Shown here: positions 17,315-26,522 of the stretch, in pieces | Position numbering within the stretch: the first letter of the stretch is position 1 | How the letters are laid out: every line of letters begins with the position of its first letter | Assembly: GCF_030269905.1 (NCBI RefSeq) | Contig: NZ_BSVC01000002.1 | Span: 583,481-647,480, forward strand | Length of the DNA: 64,000 bases | DNA from: Pelosinus sp. IPA-1 | GTDB lineage: Bacteria; Bacillota; Negativicutes; DSM-13327 | Reading direction: 5' to 3' | Notes under the pieces: model-generated | What the model was told of the DNA's origin: nothing | Database searches by the model: none | The model's input: only the letters and a program-made list of their open reading frames with translations | Program-made: the position numbers and the translations under genes

Positions 17315-18397
17315 ATGATTAACAAACGTATCCTAGGAATTTTCATTACATTATGTCTACTAGTTTTTAGCTTTCAAGCTGTCGCGTTTGCAGCAGAGAC
17401 CCAAGCAAAACCGAATATTGTAATTCTTGCGACTGGAGGCACCATTGCAGGTGCAGGTGTTACTAGTACCACAACAGTAGGTTACACCGCTGCTGTAACC
17501 CCGGTAGACAAGCTTATTTCCAACGTTCCTGAGCTTACAAAGGTTGCAAATGTAAGTGGAGAGCAAGTGGCTCAAATTGCTAGTGAAAGCATGACAATGG
17601 ACATTTGGCTTACTTTAGCAAAACGTGTTAATCAACTTCTTGCTCAAGATAATGTAGATGGTATTGTTATTACTCATGGTACTGATACATTAGAAGAAAC
17701 TGCATATTTCCTTGATTTAGTGGTAAAAAGTGATAAACCTGTTGTCCTAGTTGGATCCATGCGCCCTGGAACTGCTATGAGTGCTGATGGTCCTCTCAAC
17801 CTGTACCGTGCTGTAATTCTTGCTGGTACAAAGGAAGCTGTTGGTAAAGGTGTAATGGTTATGCTTAACGATACCATTAATGCTGGCCGGGAAGTAACGA
17901 AGACAATTACAGACCGCGTAGATACCTTCCAAGCTCCTATTATTGGTGCACTTGGTGTTTTCACGGGTGACAAACCTGTATTCTATCGCCAATCCTTACG
18001 TAAAAATACTACCGCCACAGAATTTGATGTTACAAACTTGACTACGTTACCTCGTGTTGATATTGTTTACCATTATGCTGGTAATGCTGGTACAATGATA
18101 GATGCTGCTGTACATGCAGACGCAAAAGGTATTGTTCACGCTGGAACTGGTGATGGTAGTATTGGCAAAGCGGAATATCCAGCAATTGAAAATGCTCTTA
18201 AAAAAGGTGTAGTAGTAGTAAGAAGTGCTCGCGTCGGCAGCGGCATTATTGCTCGCAATGGGGAAGCAGATGATGATAAATATGGTTTCATCGCTAGCGA
18301 TAACTTAAATCCTCAAAAGGCTCGCATATTATTGATGCTAGCGCTCACCAAAACAAATGATGTAAAAGAAATCCAACGGATGTTTTGGGAATATTAA
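17315..18397 (+). CDS. ansB: Type II (exported) L-asparaginase
   Basis: Hydrolyses asparagine, and to some extent glutamine, to the acid and ammonia outside the cytoplasm. 360 residues from ATG 17315, preceded by GAGGAGTGGTATT. A clear signal peptide spans residues 1-26 (KRILGIFITLCLLVFSFQAVAFA). The two catalytic threonine motifs are ATGGTIAGAG and VITHGTDTLEETA. GSMRPGTAMSADGP and the C-terminal ARVGSGIIARNG also match the family. The product aspartate would enter through the nearby symporter and then pass to aspartase. Confidence 0.94.
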   Translation: MINKRILGIFITLCLLVFSFQAVAFAAETQAKPNIVILATGGTIAGAGVTSTTTVGYTAAVTPVDKLISNVPELTKVANVSGEQVAQIASESMTMDIWLTLAKRVNQLLAQDNVDGIVITHGTDTLEETAYFLDLVVKSDKPVVLVGSMRPGTAMSADGPLNLYRAVILAGTKEAVGKGVMVMLNDTINAGREVTKTITDRVDTFQAPIIGALGVFTGDKPVFYRQSLRKNTTATEFDVTNLTTLPRVDIVYHYAGNAGTMIDAAVHADAKGIVHAGTGDGSIGKAEYPAIENALKKGVVVVRSARVGSGIIARNGEADDDKYGFIASDNLNPQKARILLMLALTKTNDVKEIQRMFWEY

Positions 18398-18441
18398 AAA
18401 GCTTTTAAGTAGATTCTAATATAGAAGAATAGCTAAAGTAT

Positions 18442-18489
18442 AAAGGGTCCATGTTGCCAGCCTAGTGCTGAGCTAACATGGACCCTTTT
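18442..18489 (+). terminator. Terminator after asparaginase
   Basis: AAAGGGTCCATGTT (18442-18455) pairs with AACATGGACCCTTTT (18474-18488). A smaller GCC/AGCT-containing loop lies between. Confidence 0.85.
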
Positions 18490-18648
18490 ATTCAATAGGT
18501 ATCCTTTTAGCTAATAATCAAATCTGTGACTTATTTATAGAACAAAGGATAGAAAATTAACAATTAGATTTTTCAGATTCTTTACCCAATTTAGTAAAAA
18601 AGATATTGCCTTTTGTTAAAAGATATGACATAATAAGACATGAACAAT

Positions 18649-18676
18649 AAATTGGATCAATGGATTAATCCAATTT
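18649..18676. promoter_or_regulatory. Probable operator of the GntR-type regulator
   Basis: AAATTGGAT (18649-18657) and ATCCAATTT (18668-18676) form a perfect 9-bp dyad with a 10-base spacer. It ends 13 bases before the regulator ATG, a position suited to autorepression and control of the glutamate mutase genes. Confidence 0.55.
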
Positions 18677-18689
18677 GGAAGGTGCAGAA

Positions 18690-19646
18690 ATGATTTTACA
18701 GCGAGTGGGTATTCCAATCTATTTGCAGATTAAAAGTTATGTTTTGGACAAAATAAAATCTGGAGAGTATCTTCCTGGAACCAAGATTCCAACTGAACGA
18801 GAATTATCCACTATATTACAGGTCAGTCGGAATACTGTGAGTGCCGCTTATAAGGAATTGCTGCTGGAAGGTGTACTAGAAGCACAGCAAGGGCGAGGAA
18901 CTTATGTAAAAAACACTACTGATGCTGCAAACGACACAGTAGTGGGTGGCAAAAGAGAACGACTGGTTAAAATTATTGATGAGGCAATGTCCAAAGTAGT
19001 AGAACTAGGTTTTACAGTGGATCAATTTGCTGCTATTGCCAGTATACGAGCTATTGAGAAAAATCAAGCAGTAAAAGAGCTGCGAGTAGCTGTCGTCGAC
19101 TGTGCTTCAGAATATATTCAACGTTTTATTAATCAGATTGGGCAAATTGCAAATGTGCGTTTTGAAACGGTAATACTATCTGAATTAGTAGCAGGAAAAA
19201 TACCTATTGAATTATTACAGGCATGTGATTTGGTTGTTACTACTCTGGTGCACCAAACAACGGTAGTTGGTTTAATGGGTAATGCACACAAGGTCATTGG
19301 GGTAGCTACTGTACCAAATCTGGAAGCGGTTATCAAATTAGCTCGCTTGCCTGCCAATACCCAAGTGCCAATTGTAGCAAAATCCAATGAATTCGTAGCT
19401 AATCTAAAGAAGTTATTGGAAAAAACGGCGATCAATCATCTAGATTTTAAAGTGATACAATCAAGTGACTATGCGGAGGTAAGTGCTTTTATTGCTGATT
19501 ATGAGGTAGTAATTGTTAGTGAAGAGCGTGAGATGCTCGTACGCCAAATGGTTAGTGATGTTCACGAAGTTATTACTTTCTATTATGAAATTGATCGTGG
19601 ATCTTTAAATCAGGTTATGATGAAATTGATTAGCCAGGCACTCTAA
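18690..19646 (+). CDS. GntR-family transcriptional regulator with unusual C-terminal sensor domain
   Basis: 318 residues from ATG 18690 (GGAAGGTGCAGAA upstream). Residues 1-75 are a canonical GntR winged helix: IPIYLQIKSYVLDKIKSGEY, then IPTERELSTILQVSRNTVSAAYKELL and GRGTYVKN. The remaining 240 residues do not look like the FCD, UTRA or aminotransferase domains usual after GntR heads. Alternating beta strands and helices (LRVAVVDCASEYIQRFINQIG, ACDLVVTTLVHQT, HKVIGVATVP) suggest a periplasmic-binding-like or PrpR-N-like sensor. Its position directly ahead of glmS points to control of glutamate fermentation. Confidence 0.85.
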   Translation: MILQRVGIPIYLQIKSYVLDKIKSGEYLPGTKIPTERELSTILQVSRNTVSAAYKELLLEGVLEAQQGRGTYVKNTTDAANDTVVGGKRERLVKIIDEAMSKVVELGFTVDQFAAIASIRAIEKNQAVKELRVAVVDCASEYIQRFINQIGQIANVRFETVILSELVAGKIPIELLQACDLVVTTLVHQTTVVGLMGNAHKVIGVATVPNLEAVIKLARLPANTQVPIVAKSNEFVANLKKLLEKTAINHLDFKVIQSSDYAEVSAFIADYEVVIVSEEREMLVRQMVSDVHEVITFYYEIDRGSLNQVMMKLISQAL

Positions 19647-19694
19647 ATGATGAAAATACTACATGTAGAATTTAATGACAAAGGAGTAGTTAGG

Positions 19695-20111
19695 ATGGAA
19701 AACAGTAAAGTTAAAGTGGTTTTGGGAGTTATTGGAGCCGATTGTCACGCTGTGGGTAACAAAATTTTAAATTATGCGTTAAATGCCGCAGGATTTGAAG
19801 TAATCAATTTAGGGGTACTCGTGCCACAAGAAGAGTTTGTAAATGCCGCTATTGAAACAGATGCAAAGGCTATTTTAGTAGCATCTCTTTATGGACATGG
19901 AGAAATTGATTGCCGTGGATTAAAAGATCGTTGTCGCGAGGCTGGTCTAGGCGATATTCTCTTGTATGTTGGTGGTAATTTGGTAGTTGGTAAAACTGAT
20001 TTTACTGAAGTACACAATAAATTTATTGAAATGGGTTATGACAGAGTATATGAACCAGGCATACTTCCAGATCAAGTCGTGATTGATTTAAAGAATGATT
20101 TAGGTATGTAA
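19695..20111 (+). CDS. glmS: Glutamate mutase (methylaspartate mutase) sigma subunit
   Basis: Cobalamin-binding small subunit of adenosylcobalamin-dependent glutamate mutase, which converts L-glutamate to threo-3-methylaspartate. 138 residues from ATG 19695 (AAGGAG 8 bases upstream), against about 137 for the Clostridium protein. The base-off B12 motif DxHxxG is [10 protein letters not shown] (His18), with the later GxG-type segment [11 protein letters not shown]. The open frame reaches back to 19647, but that extension lacks a ribosome site. First of three adjacent mutase genes. Confidence 0.95.
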   Translation: MENSKVKVVLGVIGADCHAVGNKILNYALNAAGFEVINLGVLVPQEEFVNAAIETDAKAILVASLYGHGEIDCRGLKDRCREAGLGDILLYVGGNLVVGKTDFTEVHNKFIEMGYDRVYEPGILPDQVVIDLKNDLGM

Positions 20112-20124
20112 GGGAGTCTTTGTG

Positions 20125-21507
20125 ATGAAAAATATTTTACTGATTGATTTTGGTAGTACCTACACCAAGATTACCGCAGTGGATATTGAAAAAGAAATAG
20201 TATTAGGTACTGCTCGTGGTATTACCACTGTAGAAACTGATATTATGGAAGGACTTAATCAGGCTTTAGGCGAATTATTCTCAAAAACTGGTAAGCTTGA
20301 ATTTATAAAAGTATTAGGATGTTCTAGTGCAGCTGGTGGTTTGAAAATGGTAGCCGTTGGATTAGTCCCTGAACTTACAGCGGAAGCAGCTAAAAGAGCT
20401 GCTTTAGGGGCTGGTGCCAAGATAATGGGTGTTTACGGTAATGAATTAAATGAATATGAAATAAAAGAAATAGCTGATTTAAATCCTGAAATTATTTTAT
20501 TGGCTGGCGGCACAGATGGTGGTAATAAGGAAGTTATATTGCATAACGCCAGAATGCTGACGACTCTTGGTAAAGATATTCCCGTCATTGTAGCAGGTAA
20601 TAAGTCTGTAGCACCACAGGTTGTTAGAATTTTATCCGAAAGTATGACAGAGGTGGTACATACAGAAAATGTAATGCCTAAGCTAAATGAATTAAATATT
20701 GAGCCAGCCCGAGAAACTATCCGCGGTGTGTTTTTAAGACGTATTGTGGAAGCAAAGGGCCTCAACCGGGCAAATCAATTTGTGGACCGCATGGTGATGC
20801 CAACACCAGCTGCAGTGCTGAAGGCTGCTGAATTATTAGGAAAAGGCACCCAGTACGAATCAGGTTTGGGGGATCTTATGGTAATTGATATTGGCGGGGC
20901 CACTACGGATGTATATTCTATAGCCAAAGGTGATCCAACCAAAAATAATGTTGCTCTAAGAGGCCTGCCAGAACCCTTTGCTAAACGTACAGTAGAAGGC
21001 GACCTAGGAATGCGCTACAGCGCAACAGCCTTAGTCAGGGCAGCTAGTGTAAAAAGAATTGCAGATCATGCGGGCGTTTCTGAAGACAATGTAGAAGCCT
21101 ATGTGAAAAAAGTTGAAGAAAATATCGAATATTTGCCGCAAAATGATGTAGAAAGAAAAGTGGAAATTGCTATGGGGAGAGTTTGTACCTGCTTGGCGGT
21201 AGAGCGTCATGTCGGACAACTTGAAACTGTATTTACTTTAGCTGGTTCCGCTTATGTTCAAAAAGGGAAAGACCTAAGTGAGGTACAAACAGTGGTAGGA
21301 ACTGGTGGTGTTATTGTCCACCATGAACAACCCAATGAAATTTTAAAAGGCGCGACATATAGCGAAAGTACACCGACTATGTTAAAACCAGGATGTCCTA
21401 AGTTCTTAATTGACGAAGACTATATCATGGCATCTATGGGGCTGTTAGGTGAAGAATATCCTGATATTGCAGTAAGAATGATGAAAAAATATATTGTGCG
21501 GAGGTAA
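20125..21507 (+). CDS. glmL: Glutamate mutase accessory/reactivating protein GlmL
   Basis: An ASKHA-fold ATPase (461 codons from the adjacent GTG, 460 from the chosen ATG). The phosphate loops are [16 protein letters not shown] at the start and [16 protein letters not shown] near residue 255. [13 protein letters not shown] and FTLAGSAY also fit. GlmL/MutL proteins lie between the S and E genes of glutamate mutase in clostridia and are thought to reactivate or chaperone the B12 enzyme. The ATG at 20125 is 8 bases from AGGGAG and is preferred over GTG 20122. Confidence 0.93.
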   Translation: MKNILLIDFGSTYTKITAVDIEKEIVLGTARGITTVETDIMEGLNQALGELFSKTGKLEFIKVLGCSSAAGGLKMVAVGLVPELTAEAAKRAALGAGAKIMGVYGNELNEYEIKEIADLNPEIILLAGGTDGGNKEVILHNARMLTTLGKDIPVIVAGNKSVAPQVVRILSESMTEVVHTENVMPKLNELNIEPARETIRGVFLRRIVEAKGLNRANQFVDRMVMPTPAAVLKAAELLGKGTQYESGLGDLMVIDIGGATTDVYSIAKGDPTKNNVALRGLPEPFAKRTVEGDLGMRYSATALVRAASVKRIADHAGVSEDNVEAYVKKVEENIEYLPQNDVERKVEIAMGRVCTCLAVERHVGQLETVFTLAGSAYVQKGKDLSEVQTVVGTGGVIVHHEQPNEILKGATYSESTPTMLKPGCPKFLIDEDYIMASMGLLGEEYPDIAVRMMKKYIVRR

Positions 21508-21512
21508 CAGTT

Positions 21513-22967
21513 GTGGAATTAAAAAATAAGAAGTGGACCCATGATGAATTTTATGCTGTACGCAAAGAGATTATAAATCATTGGCCAACAGGTGCAGATG
21601 TAAATTTTGAGGAAGCCGTAAAATATCATGAGACGATTCCAGCTAAAAAACATTTTGCAAAACGTTTAGTAAAAGCGAAAAAGAATGGTGAAACATTAAC
21701 ACAGCCTAGAGCAGGGGTAGCCTTACTAGATGAACATATTAATCTTTTAAACTTCTTACGTAAAGAAGGGGAAGCTGATCTTCTGCCTACTACTATTGAC
21801 AGTTATACTCGTCAAAATCAATATGAAAATTGCGCAAATGCCATCGAAGAAAGTATGAAAGCTGGCCGTTCTCTACTTAATGGCTTTCCTGCAGTAAATC
21901 ATGGTGTTCATGGTGTACGTAAATTAGTAGAAAGTGTTGATGGTCCTCTACAAGTACGTCATGGTACTCCTGATGCTCGTTTATTAACGGAAATTACTTT
22001 GGCTGGTGGTTTTACCTCCTACGAAGGTGGCGGTATTTCCTACAATATCCCTTATGCAAAAAGTGTATCGTTAGAAAAAACAATTTTAGACTGGCAGTAT
22101 AATGACCGCTTAGTAGGTATTTATGCAGAGCATGGTATTGAGATTAATCGTGAACCATTTGGACCATTAACTGGTACCTTAGTGCCACCTTGTATTTCCC
22201 ATGCAGTAGCTATTATTGAAGGTATTTTAGCAGCTGAACAAGGTGTTAAAAATATCACTTTGGGTTATGGCCAATGTGGTAACTTGTTCCAGGATGTCGC
22301 AGCCATTAAAGCATTAGAACAATTGGCTGAAGAATATTTAGCAAAACACGGTTATGGCGATTGTGTATTAACAACTGTATTCCATCAATGGATGGGTGGC
22401 TTCCCGCAAGACGAAGCTAAGGCTTTTGCTGTAATTTCTTGGGGTGCGGCAGCTGCTGCATTAGCGAAAGCTACAAAAGTTATCGTTAAGACTCCTCATG
22501 AAGCTTTAGGTATTCCAACTAAAGAAGCGAATGCTATGGGGCTTCGTGCAACAAAACAATTAATTAATATGCTGGCAGATCAACCATTCCCTATGACTGC
22601 AGAAGTAGATATTGAAGTAGCTATGATCAAAGCAGAAACACGTTGTATTTTAGATAAAGTATTTGCACTTGGTAACGGAGATTATGCAGTCGGCAGCGTT
22701 CGTGCTTTTGAAGCAGGCGTACTTGACGTACCATTCGCTCCTAGCCAATATTCATTGAATAAAATTTTACCAGCTCGTGATAATAATGGCGCTGTACGTT
22801 TATTTGATGTAGGAAATCTACCATTCACGCAAGATATCATTGATTTCCACAAAGGTAAAATCGATGAACGTGCTAAAGCAGAAGGCCGTAAAGCAAGTTT
22901 CCAAATGGTTATTGATGACATTTATGCCATTTCAAAAGGTCGCTTAGTCGGCAGACCTAACAAGTAA
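21513..22967 (+). CDS. glmE: Glutamate mutase epsilon subunit
   Basis: Catalytic TIM-barrel subunit of glutamate mutase, 484 residues (family about 483). Recognisable segments are [49 protein letters not shown] (substrate-binding arginines and glycine-rich loop) and [16 protein letters not shown] start at 21513 follows GGAGGTAACAGTT. The stop of glmL lies 5 bases earlier, so the three mutase genes are one operon leading into methylaspartate ammonia-lyase. Confidence 0.95.
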   Translation: MELKNKKWTHDEFYAVRKEIINHWPTGADVNFEEAVKYHETIPAKKHFAKRLVKAKKNGETLTQPRAGVALLDEHINLLNFLRKEGEADLLPTTIDSYTRQNQYENCANAIEESMKAGRSLLNGFPAVNHGVHGVRKLVESVDGPLQVRHGTPDARLLTEITLAGGFTSYEGGGISYNIPYAKSVSLEKTILDWQYNDRLVGIYAEHGIEINREPFGPLTGTLVPPCISHAVAIIEGILAAEQGVKNITLGYGQCGNLFQDVAAIKALEQLAEEYLAKHGYGDCVLTTVFHQWMGGFPQDEAKAFAVISWGAAAAALAKATKVIVKTPHEALGIPTKEANAMGLRATKQLINMLADQPFPMTAEVDIEVAMIKAETRCILDKVFALGNGDYAVGSVRAFEAGVLDVPFAPSQYSLNKILPARDNNGAVRLFDVGNLPFTQDIIDFHKGKIDERAKAEGRKASFQMVIDDIYAISKGRLVGRPNK

Positions 22968-22991
22968 GATAGGAAGACAATAAATAACTAA

Positions 22992-23032
22992 GATGACGGG
23001 TAGAAGGTACTATGCTTTTTGCCTGTCATCAT
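22992..23032 (+). promoter_or_regulatory. Hairpin between glmE and mal
   Basis: GATGACGGG (from 22992) pairs with CCTGTCATC (ending at 23031) with one mismatch around a loop ending in TTTTTG. With no T-run it is more likely an RNA-processing or stability element within the operon than a terminator. Confidence 0.45.
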
Positions 23033-23057
23033 GAAAATAAGTAGGGAGAGTGTAATA

Positions 23058-24308
23058 ATGAAAATTGTAAACGTTGTATGTTCTAAAGGTCGTACAGGTT
23101 TTTATTTTGATGATCAACGGGCTATTAAGGCTGGTGCTCAACATGATGGATTTACGTATGTAGGGGATCCCGTTACTCCAGGATTTCACTCTATTCGTCA
23201 GTCTGGTGAAGCAGTATCTGTTATGATCCTTCTAGAAGATGGACAAGTAGCATATGGAGACTGCGCAGCAGTACAATATAGCGGAGCAGGCGGACGTGAT
23301 CCTTTATTTTTAGCAGAAGATTTTATTCCTGTCATTGAGCAAGAAATTAAACCTCGTTTAGTAGGACGTGAACTAAATTCTTTCAGAGAAATAGCTGAAG
23401 AAATTGATAGCATGAAAGATGCTAAAACAGGTAAATTAATTCATACTGCATTACGTTATGGTGTAACCCAAGCTATCTTAGATGCGGTATCCAAAGCAAA
23501 ACATAAATTGATGTGCGAAGTAGTTGCTGAAGAATACAATACTACAGTAAGTGAAGAAGAAATCAACATCTTTACTCAATCTGGGGACAATCGTTATGAT
23601 AACGCTGACAAAATGATCATCAAAGGCGCTCAAGTATTGCCTCACGCATTGATTAATAATGTGGAAGAAAAATTAGGTAAAAATGGCGAGTTATTACTAG
23701 AATATGTTACATGGCTTAAAGATCGTGTATTAAGCTTGCGTACTAGCGAATCCTATAATCCAGTACTTCATATTGATGTATATGGTACAATTGGCGCAGC
23801 GTTTAATCTTGATACCGAAAAGATGGTAAGCTATTTTGCAAAATTAGAAAAAGCTGCAGCTCCTTTGAAACTTAGAATTGAAGGACCTATGGATGTAGAA
23901 GATCGCGAAAAACAAATGTTAGCTTTAAAAGAAATAACAGCTCGCTTACATGAAGAAAAAATTAATGTAGAAGTTGTTGCTGATGAATGGTGTAACACGT
24001 TAGAAGATATTAAATATTTTGCTGACAACAATGCTGGCGATATGCTGCAAATTAAAACTCCTGATTTGGGCGGTATTAATAACACGATTGAAGCTGTTTT
24101 ATATTGTAAAGAAAAAGGTGTAGGTGCATACCAAGGCGGTACTTGCAACGAAACTGATCGATCTGCACAAGTTTGTGTTCACCTTGCTATGGCAACAAAA
24201 CCTGTACAAATGTTGGCTAAACCAGGTATGGGCGTAGATGAAGGTGTAATGATTGTTTATAACGAAATGCAACGTATTCTAGCAGTGCGTCAGGCGCGTA
24301 AGGCGTAA
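23058..24308 (+). CDS. mal: Methylaspartate ammonia-lyase
   Basis: Deaminates threo-3-methylaspartate to mesaconate, the second step of the methylaspartate pathway. 416 residues from ATG 23058 (GGGAGAGTG upstream); the Clostridium tetanomorphum enzyme has 413. It belongs to the enolase superfamily: HIDVYGTIG (metal Asp), LRIEGPMDVEDRE (metal Glu), VADEWCNT (metal Asp), IKTPDLGGINN (catalytic Lys) and GAYQGGTCNETDRSA. The open frame extends to 23019, but that part covers the preceding hairpin. Confidence 0.96.
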   Translation: MKIVNVVCSKGRTGFYFDDQRAIKAGAQHDGFTYVGDPVTPGFHSIRQSGEAVSVMILLEDGQVAYGDCAAVQYSGAGGRDPLFLAEDFIPVIEQEIKPRLVGRELNSFREIAEEIDSMKDAKTGKLIHTALRYGVTQAILDAVSKAKHKLMCEVVAEEYNTTVSEEEINIFTQSGDNRYDNADKMIIKGAQVLPHALINNVEEKLGKNGELLLEYVTWLKDRVLSLRTSESYNPVLHIDVYGTIGAAFNLDTEKMVSYFAKLEKAAAPLKLRIEGPMDVEDREKQMLALKEITARLHEEKINVEVVADEWCNTLEDIKYFADNNAGDMLQIKTPDLGGINNTIEAVLYCKEKGVGAYQGGTCNETDRSAQVCVHLAMATKPVQMLAKPGMGVDEGVMIVYNEMQRILAVRQARKA

Positions 24309-24311
24309 ATT

Positions 24312-25244
24312 ATGAGAATGTTAATGCATGAACAACTAATGCACGCTAGTTATTTTGCACCAAGAGGACGCAATCGAATGTTTGTCTTGGGGCAGCAGAT
24401 TAGCGAACGCTATTTGTCACCCCTTGATCGGCTAATTGGCATCGTAGGTGGTCCTGGTGCAGGAAAATCTTCCTTAATTAAAGGGATGTTTCCTGGGCTA
24501 GAATTAACAAATGATGATGATGGGGTGAATGTACGGCCTTTACCAATATTGAAAAATATTGAAAAAGATTTTTTTTCCAGTCATACCTATCATATTGATG
24601 TTCGCTTCGAACTGGCATTCACACAAATTCATGTATTAGCAGAGGCGATAAAACAGGCACTTTCTCATGATAAGAGGGTCATTGTAGAGCATTTTGATTT
24701 ACTATATCCCATTCTAGGTATGAATGCAGATGTGCTCTTAGGTGTAGGCGGAGAAGTAATCGTTGTTCGCCCTAATGTCTTTGGCCCTTTTCCTCAAGAA
24801 ATTGCGGATGTGGTAATCAAGACATTGCGATATCGTAAAATGGCTCATACGGCTGAAGATTTAACGGAAAGCATTTTGTTAAAAGACTATGGTGCTATTT
24901 TACCTTTCGGACATCGGGATGTTCATCATGGTTTTGTGCTAGAATATCCAGTAGAACTCGATGCGAATCTTAAAGACGTAGAAAAAAAGGTTGGGGCCAT
25001 CATTGATGAAGGTGTAAAGGTTTGCTACTCCGATGAAGGTCATATTCAAATTGGTGATGTCTCTTGGGCTTGCACAGGCCCTCGCACTCACGTACACAAC
25101 ACGGAAGATATTGAAGGCTTCCGATTAATGTATGAATATAAATATGATCCGAAAACCAAAACCTACCTCATTATTGGTTTAGTAGGACCTCAGGTGGAAA
25201 ACCTCGATGGTTTTTCCGGCATGATCTATCATGCTTCTATGTAA
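24312..25244 (+). CDS. P-loop protein with an AlaRS second-additional-domain-like C-terminus
   Basis: 310 residues of uncertain role, four bases after mal. A P-loop GIVGGPGAGKSSLIKG lies at residues 43-58, so nucleotide binding is likely. The C-terminal half has HRDVHHGF (about 198) and CTGPRTHVHN (about 256), an arrangement like the metal-binding HxxxH and Cys/His motifs of the AlaX/threonyl-tRNA-synthetase second additional domain. From memory, proteins annotated this way recur in clostridial glutamate mutase clusters; I could not check that. Possible roles are cofactor handling, amino acid sensing or uridine-kinase-like activity. The ribosome site is weak, so it may depend on coupling to mal. 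Confidence 0.6.
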   Translation: MRMLMHEQLMHASYFAPRGRNRMFVLGQQISERYLSPLDRLIGIVGGPGAGKSSLIKGMFPGLELTNDDDGVNVRPLPILKNIEKDFFSSHTYHIDVRFELAFTQIHVLAEAIKQALSHDKRVIVEHFDLLYPILGMNADVLLGVGGEVIVVRPNVFGPFPQEIADVVIKTLRYRKMAHTAEDLTESILLKDYGAILPFGHRDVHHGFVLEYPVELDANLKDVEKKVGAIIDEGVKVCYSDEGHIQIGDVSWACTGPRTHVHNTEDIEGFRLMYEYKYDPKTKTYLIIGLVGPQVENLDGFSGMIYHASM

Positions 25245-25265
25245 AAGTGTATAATTAAGCTATAA

Positions 25266-25300
25266 ATGGGTACTGTCTTCATCTAGAAGGCAGTACCCAT
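25266..25300. promoter_or_regulatory. Hairpin between the P-loop gene and citD
   Basis: 15-bp arms with one G-U pair, ATGGGTACTGTCTTC (25266-25280) and GAAGGCAGTACCCAT (25286-25300). No T-run follows. It could be a weak terminator or an mRNA boundary between the mutase and lyase parts. Confidence 0.6.
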
Positions 25301-25356
25301 AAGAGCATCAACATTAGAATAGATTTCGTTTTTTCTTATATAAGGAGGCTACATCA

Positions 25357-25650
25357 ATGGCAAGTATTAGCAAAACGGCTCAAGCGGGTACGTTAGAATC
25401 AAGCGACGTTATGATTACAGTTACACCTGGTGCAAAAGATAGCGGTATTGTAATAGAAGTAGAAAGTATAGTATTGGCTCAATATGGCGAAGACATAAAA
25501 GCCATTTTACTTAGTACAGTTCAGAAACAGGGTATAATAGATGTTTATATAAAAGCAGTGGATCGGGGAGCTTTGGATTGCACGATTTCTGCCCGTTTAT
25601 TGGCAGCCTTAAGTCGTGCTGGTGCAGTGCTAAAGGAGGAAATGCTGTAA
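25357..25650 (+). CDS. citD: Citrate/citramalate lyase acyl carrier protein (gamma subunit)
   Basis: 97-residue carrier protein that bears the phosphoribosyl-dephospho-CoA arm on a serine in AGTLESSDVMIT (Ser15, equivalent to Ser14 of Klebsiella CitD). AAGGAGGCTACATCA precedes the ATG. It overlaps citE by one base. In this context, after methylaspartate ammonia-lyase, the lyase probably splits (S)-citramalate to acetate and pyruvate rather than citrate; the sequence alone does not decide. The genes citX and citG, needed to make and attach the prosthetic group, are not in the window. Confidence 0.94.
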   Translation: MASISKTAQAGTLESSDVMITVTPGAKDSGIVIEVESIVLAQYGEDIKAILLSTVQKQGIIDVYIKAVDRGALDCTISARLLAALSRAGAVLKEEML

Positions 25651-26522
25651 TGGATTTGAGAAGAAGTATGTTATTTATTCCAGGAAATAATCCGGGCATG
25701 TTACAAAATGGTGGTGTATTTGGTGCAGATTCAGTAATTTTGGATCTAGAAGATGCAGTAGCGCCAATGGAAAAAGATGCAGCTCGGTTTTTAATAGCGC
25801 ATGCTTTACAAACAGTGGATTATGGGACGAGCGAAAAGGTAGTTCGGATTAATCCGTTAGATACTTTTGCTGCTGAAGATATTAAAGCAATTGTTCCTTG
25901 TTGTCCTGATGCAATATTAGTACCTAAGGTAGAAAGTGCTGCAGATATTCATCAAGTGGTGTCCATGATTGCGGCAGTAGAAAAACCAGGTCAGACTCCA
26001 GTAAAAATTATTGCTTTATTAGAAACACCTTGTGGGATTGCCGAAGCCTATTCGATTGCGAAAGCGGATAAAAGGGTAGTTGCTTTGTCCTTAGGAGCAG
26101 AAGATTATACGGCAGGCTTAGGTGCTATGCGTACCAGAGAGGGAAATGAAATTTTTACAGCACGTACTCTTGTAATTAATGCGGCAGCTGCTGCAGGGAT
26201 TCAATCTATTGATACTCCCTACACAGATGCTAACGATGAGGAAGGATTACTTGCTGATACTAAACTAGCAAAAAGTCTTGGTTTTAAAGGAAAATTGTCC
26301 ATTAACCCTAGACAAATTGATACAATTCACAATGTCTTTAATCCTAGTATGAGTGATATTGACTGGGCTGAACAAGTCATCCACGCCATTCGTAAAGCGG
26401 AAGCAGAAGGATCTGGTGTAGCTTCTTTGAATGGTAAGATGGTTGATTTGCCTATCGTGAATCGTGCAGAGCGTATTTTACATTTGGCACGGCTTTTAGG
26501 TTTGATTGAGGAGGTAAAATAA
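25650..26522 (+). CDS. citE: Citrate/citramalate lyase beta subunit
   Basis: Lyase subunit (290 residues from ATG 25650, behind AAAGGAGG) that cleaves the acyl-carrier-bound substrate to pyruvate (from citramalyl) or oxaloacetate (from citryl). Signature segments are RRSMLFIPGNNPGML, DSVILDLEDAVAP (metal-binding Glu/Asp), VVRINPLD and LSLGAEDYTAGLGAMRT. Both junctions are TAATG one-base overlaps, so citD, citE and citF are translated as a unit. Confidence 0.95.
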   Translation: MDLRRSMLFIPGNNPGMLQNGGVFGADSVILDLEDAVAPMEKDAARFLIAHALQTVDYGTSEKVVRINPLDTFAAEDIKAIVPCCPDAILVPKVESAADIHQVVSMIAAVEKPGQTPVKIIALLETPCGIAEAYSIAKADKRVVALSLGAEDYTAGLGAMRTREGNEIFTARTLVINAAAAAGIQSIDTPYTDANDEEGLLADTKLAKSLGFKGKLSINPRQIDTIHNVFNPSMSDIDWAEQVIHAIRKAEAEGSGVASLNGKMVDLPIVNRAERILHLARLLGLIEEVK

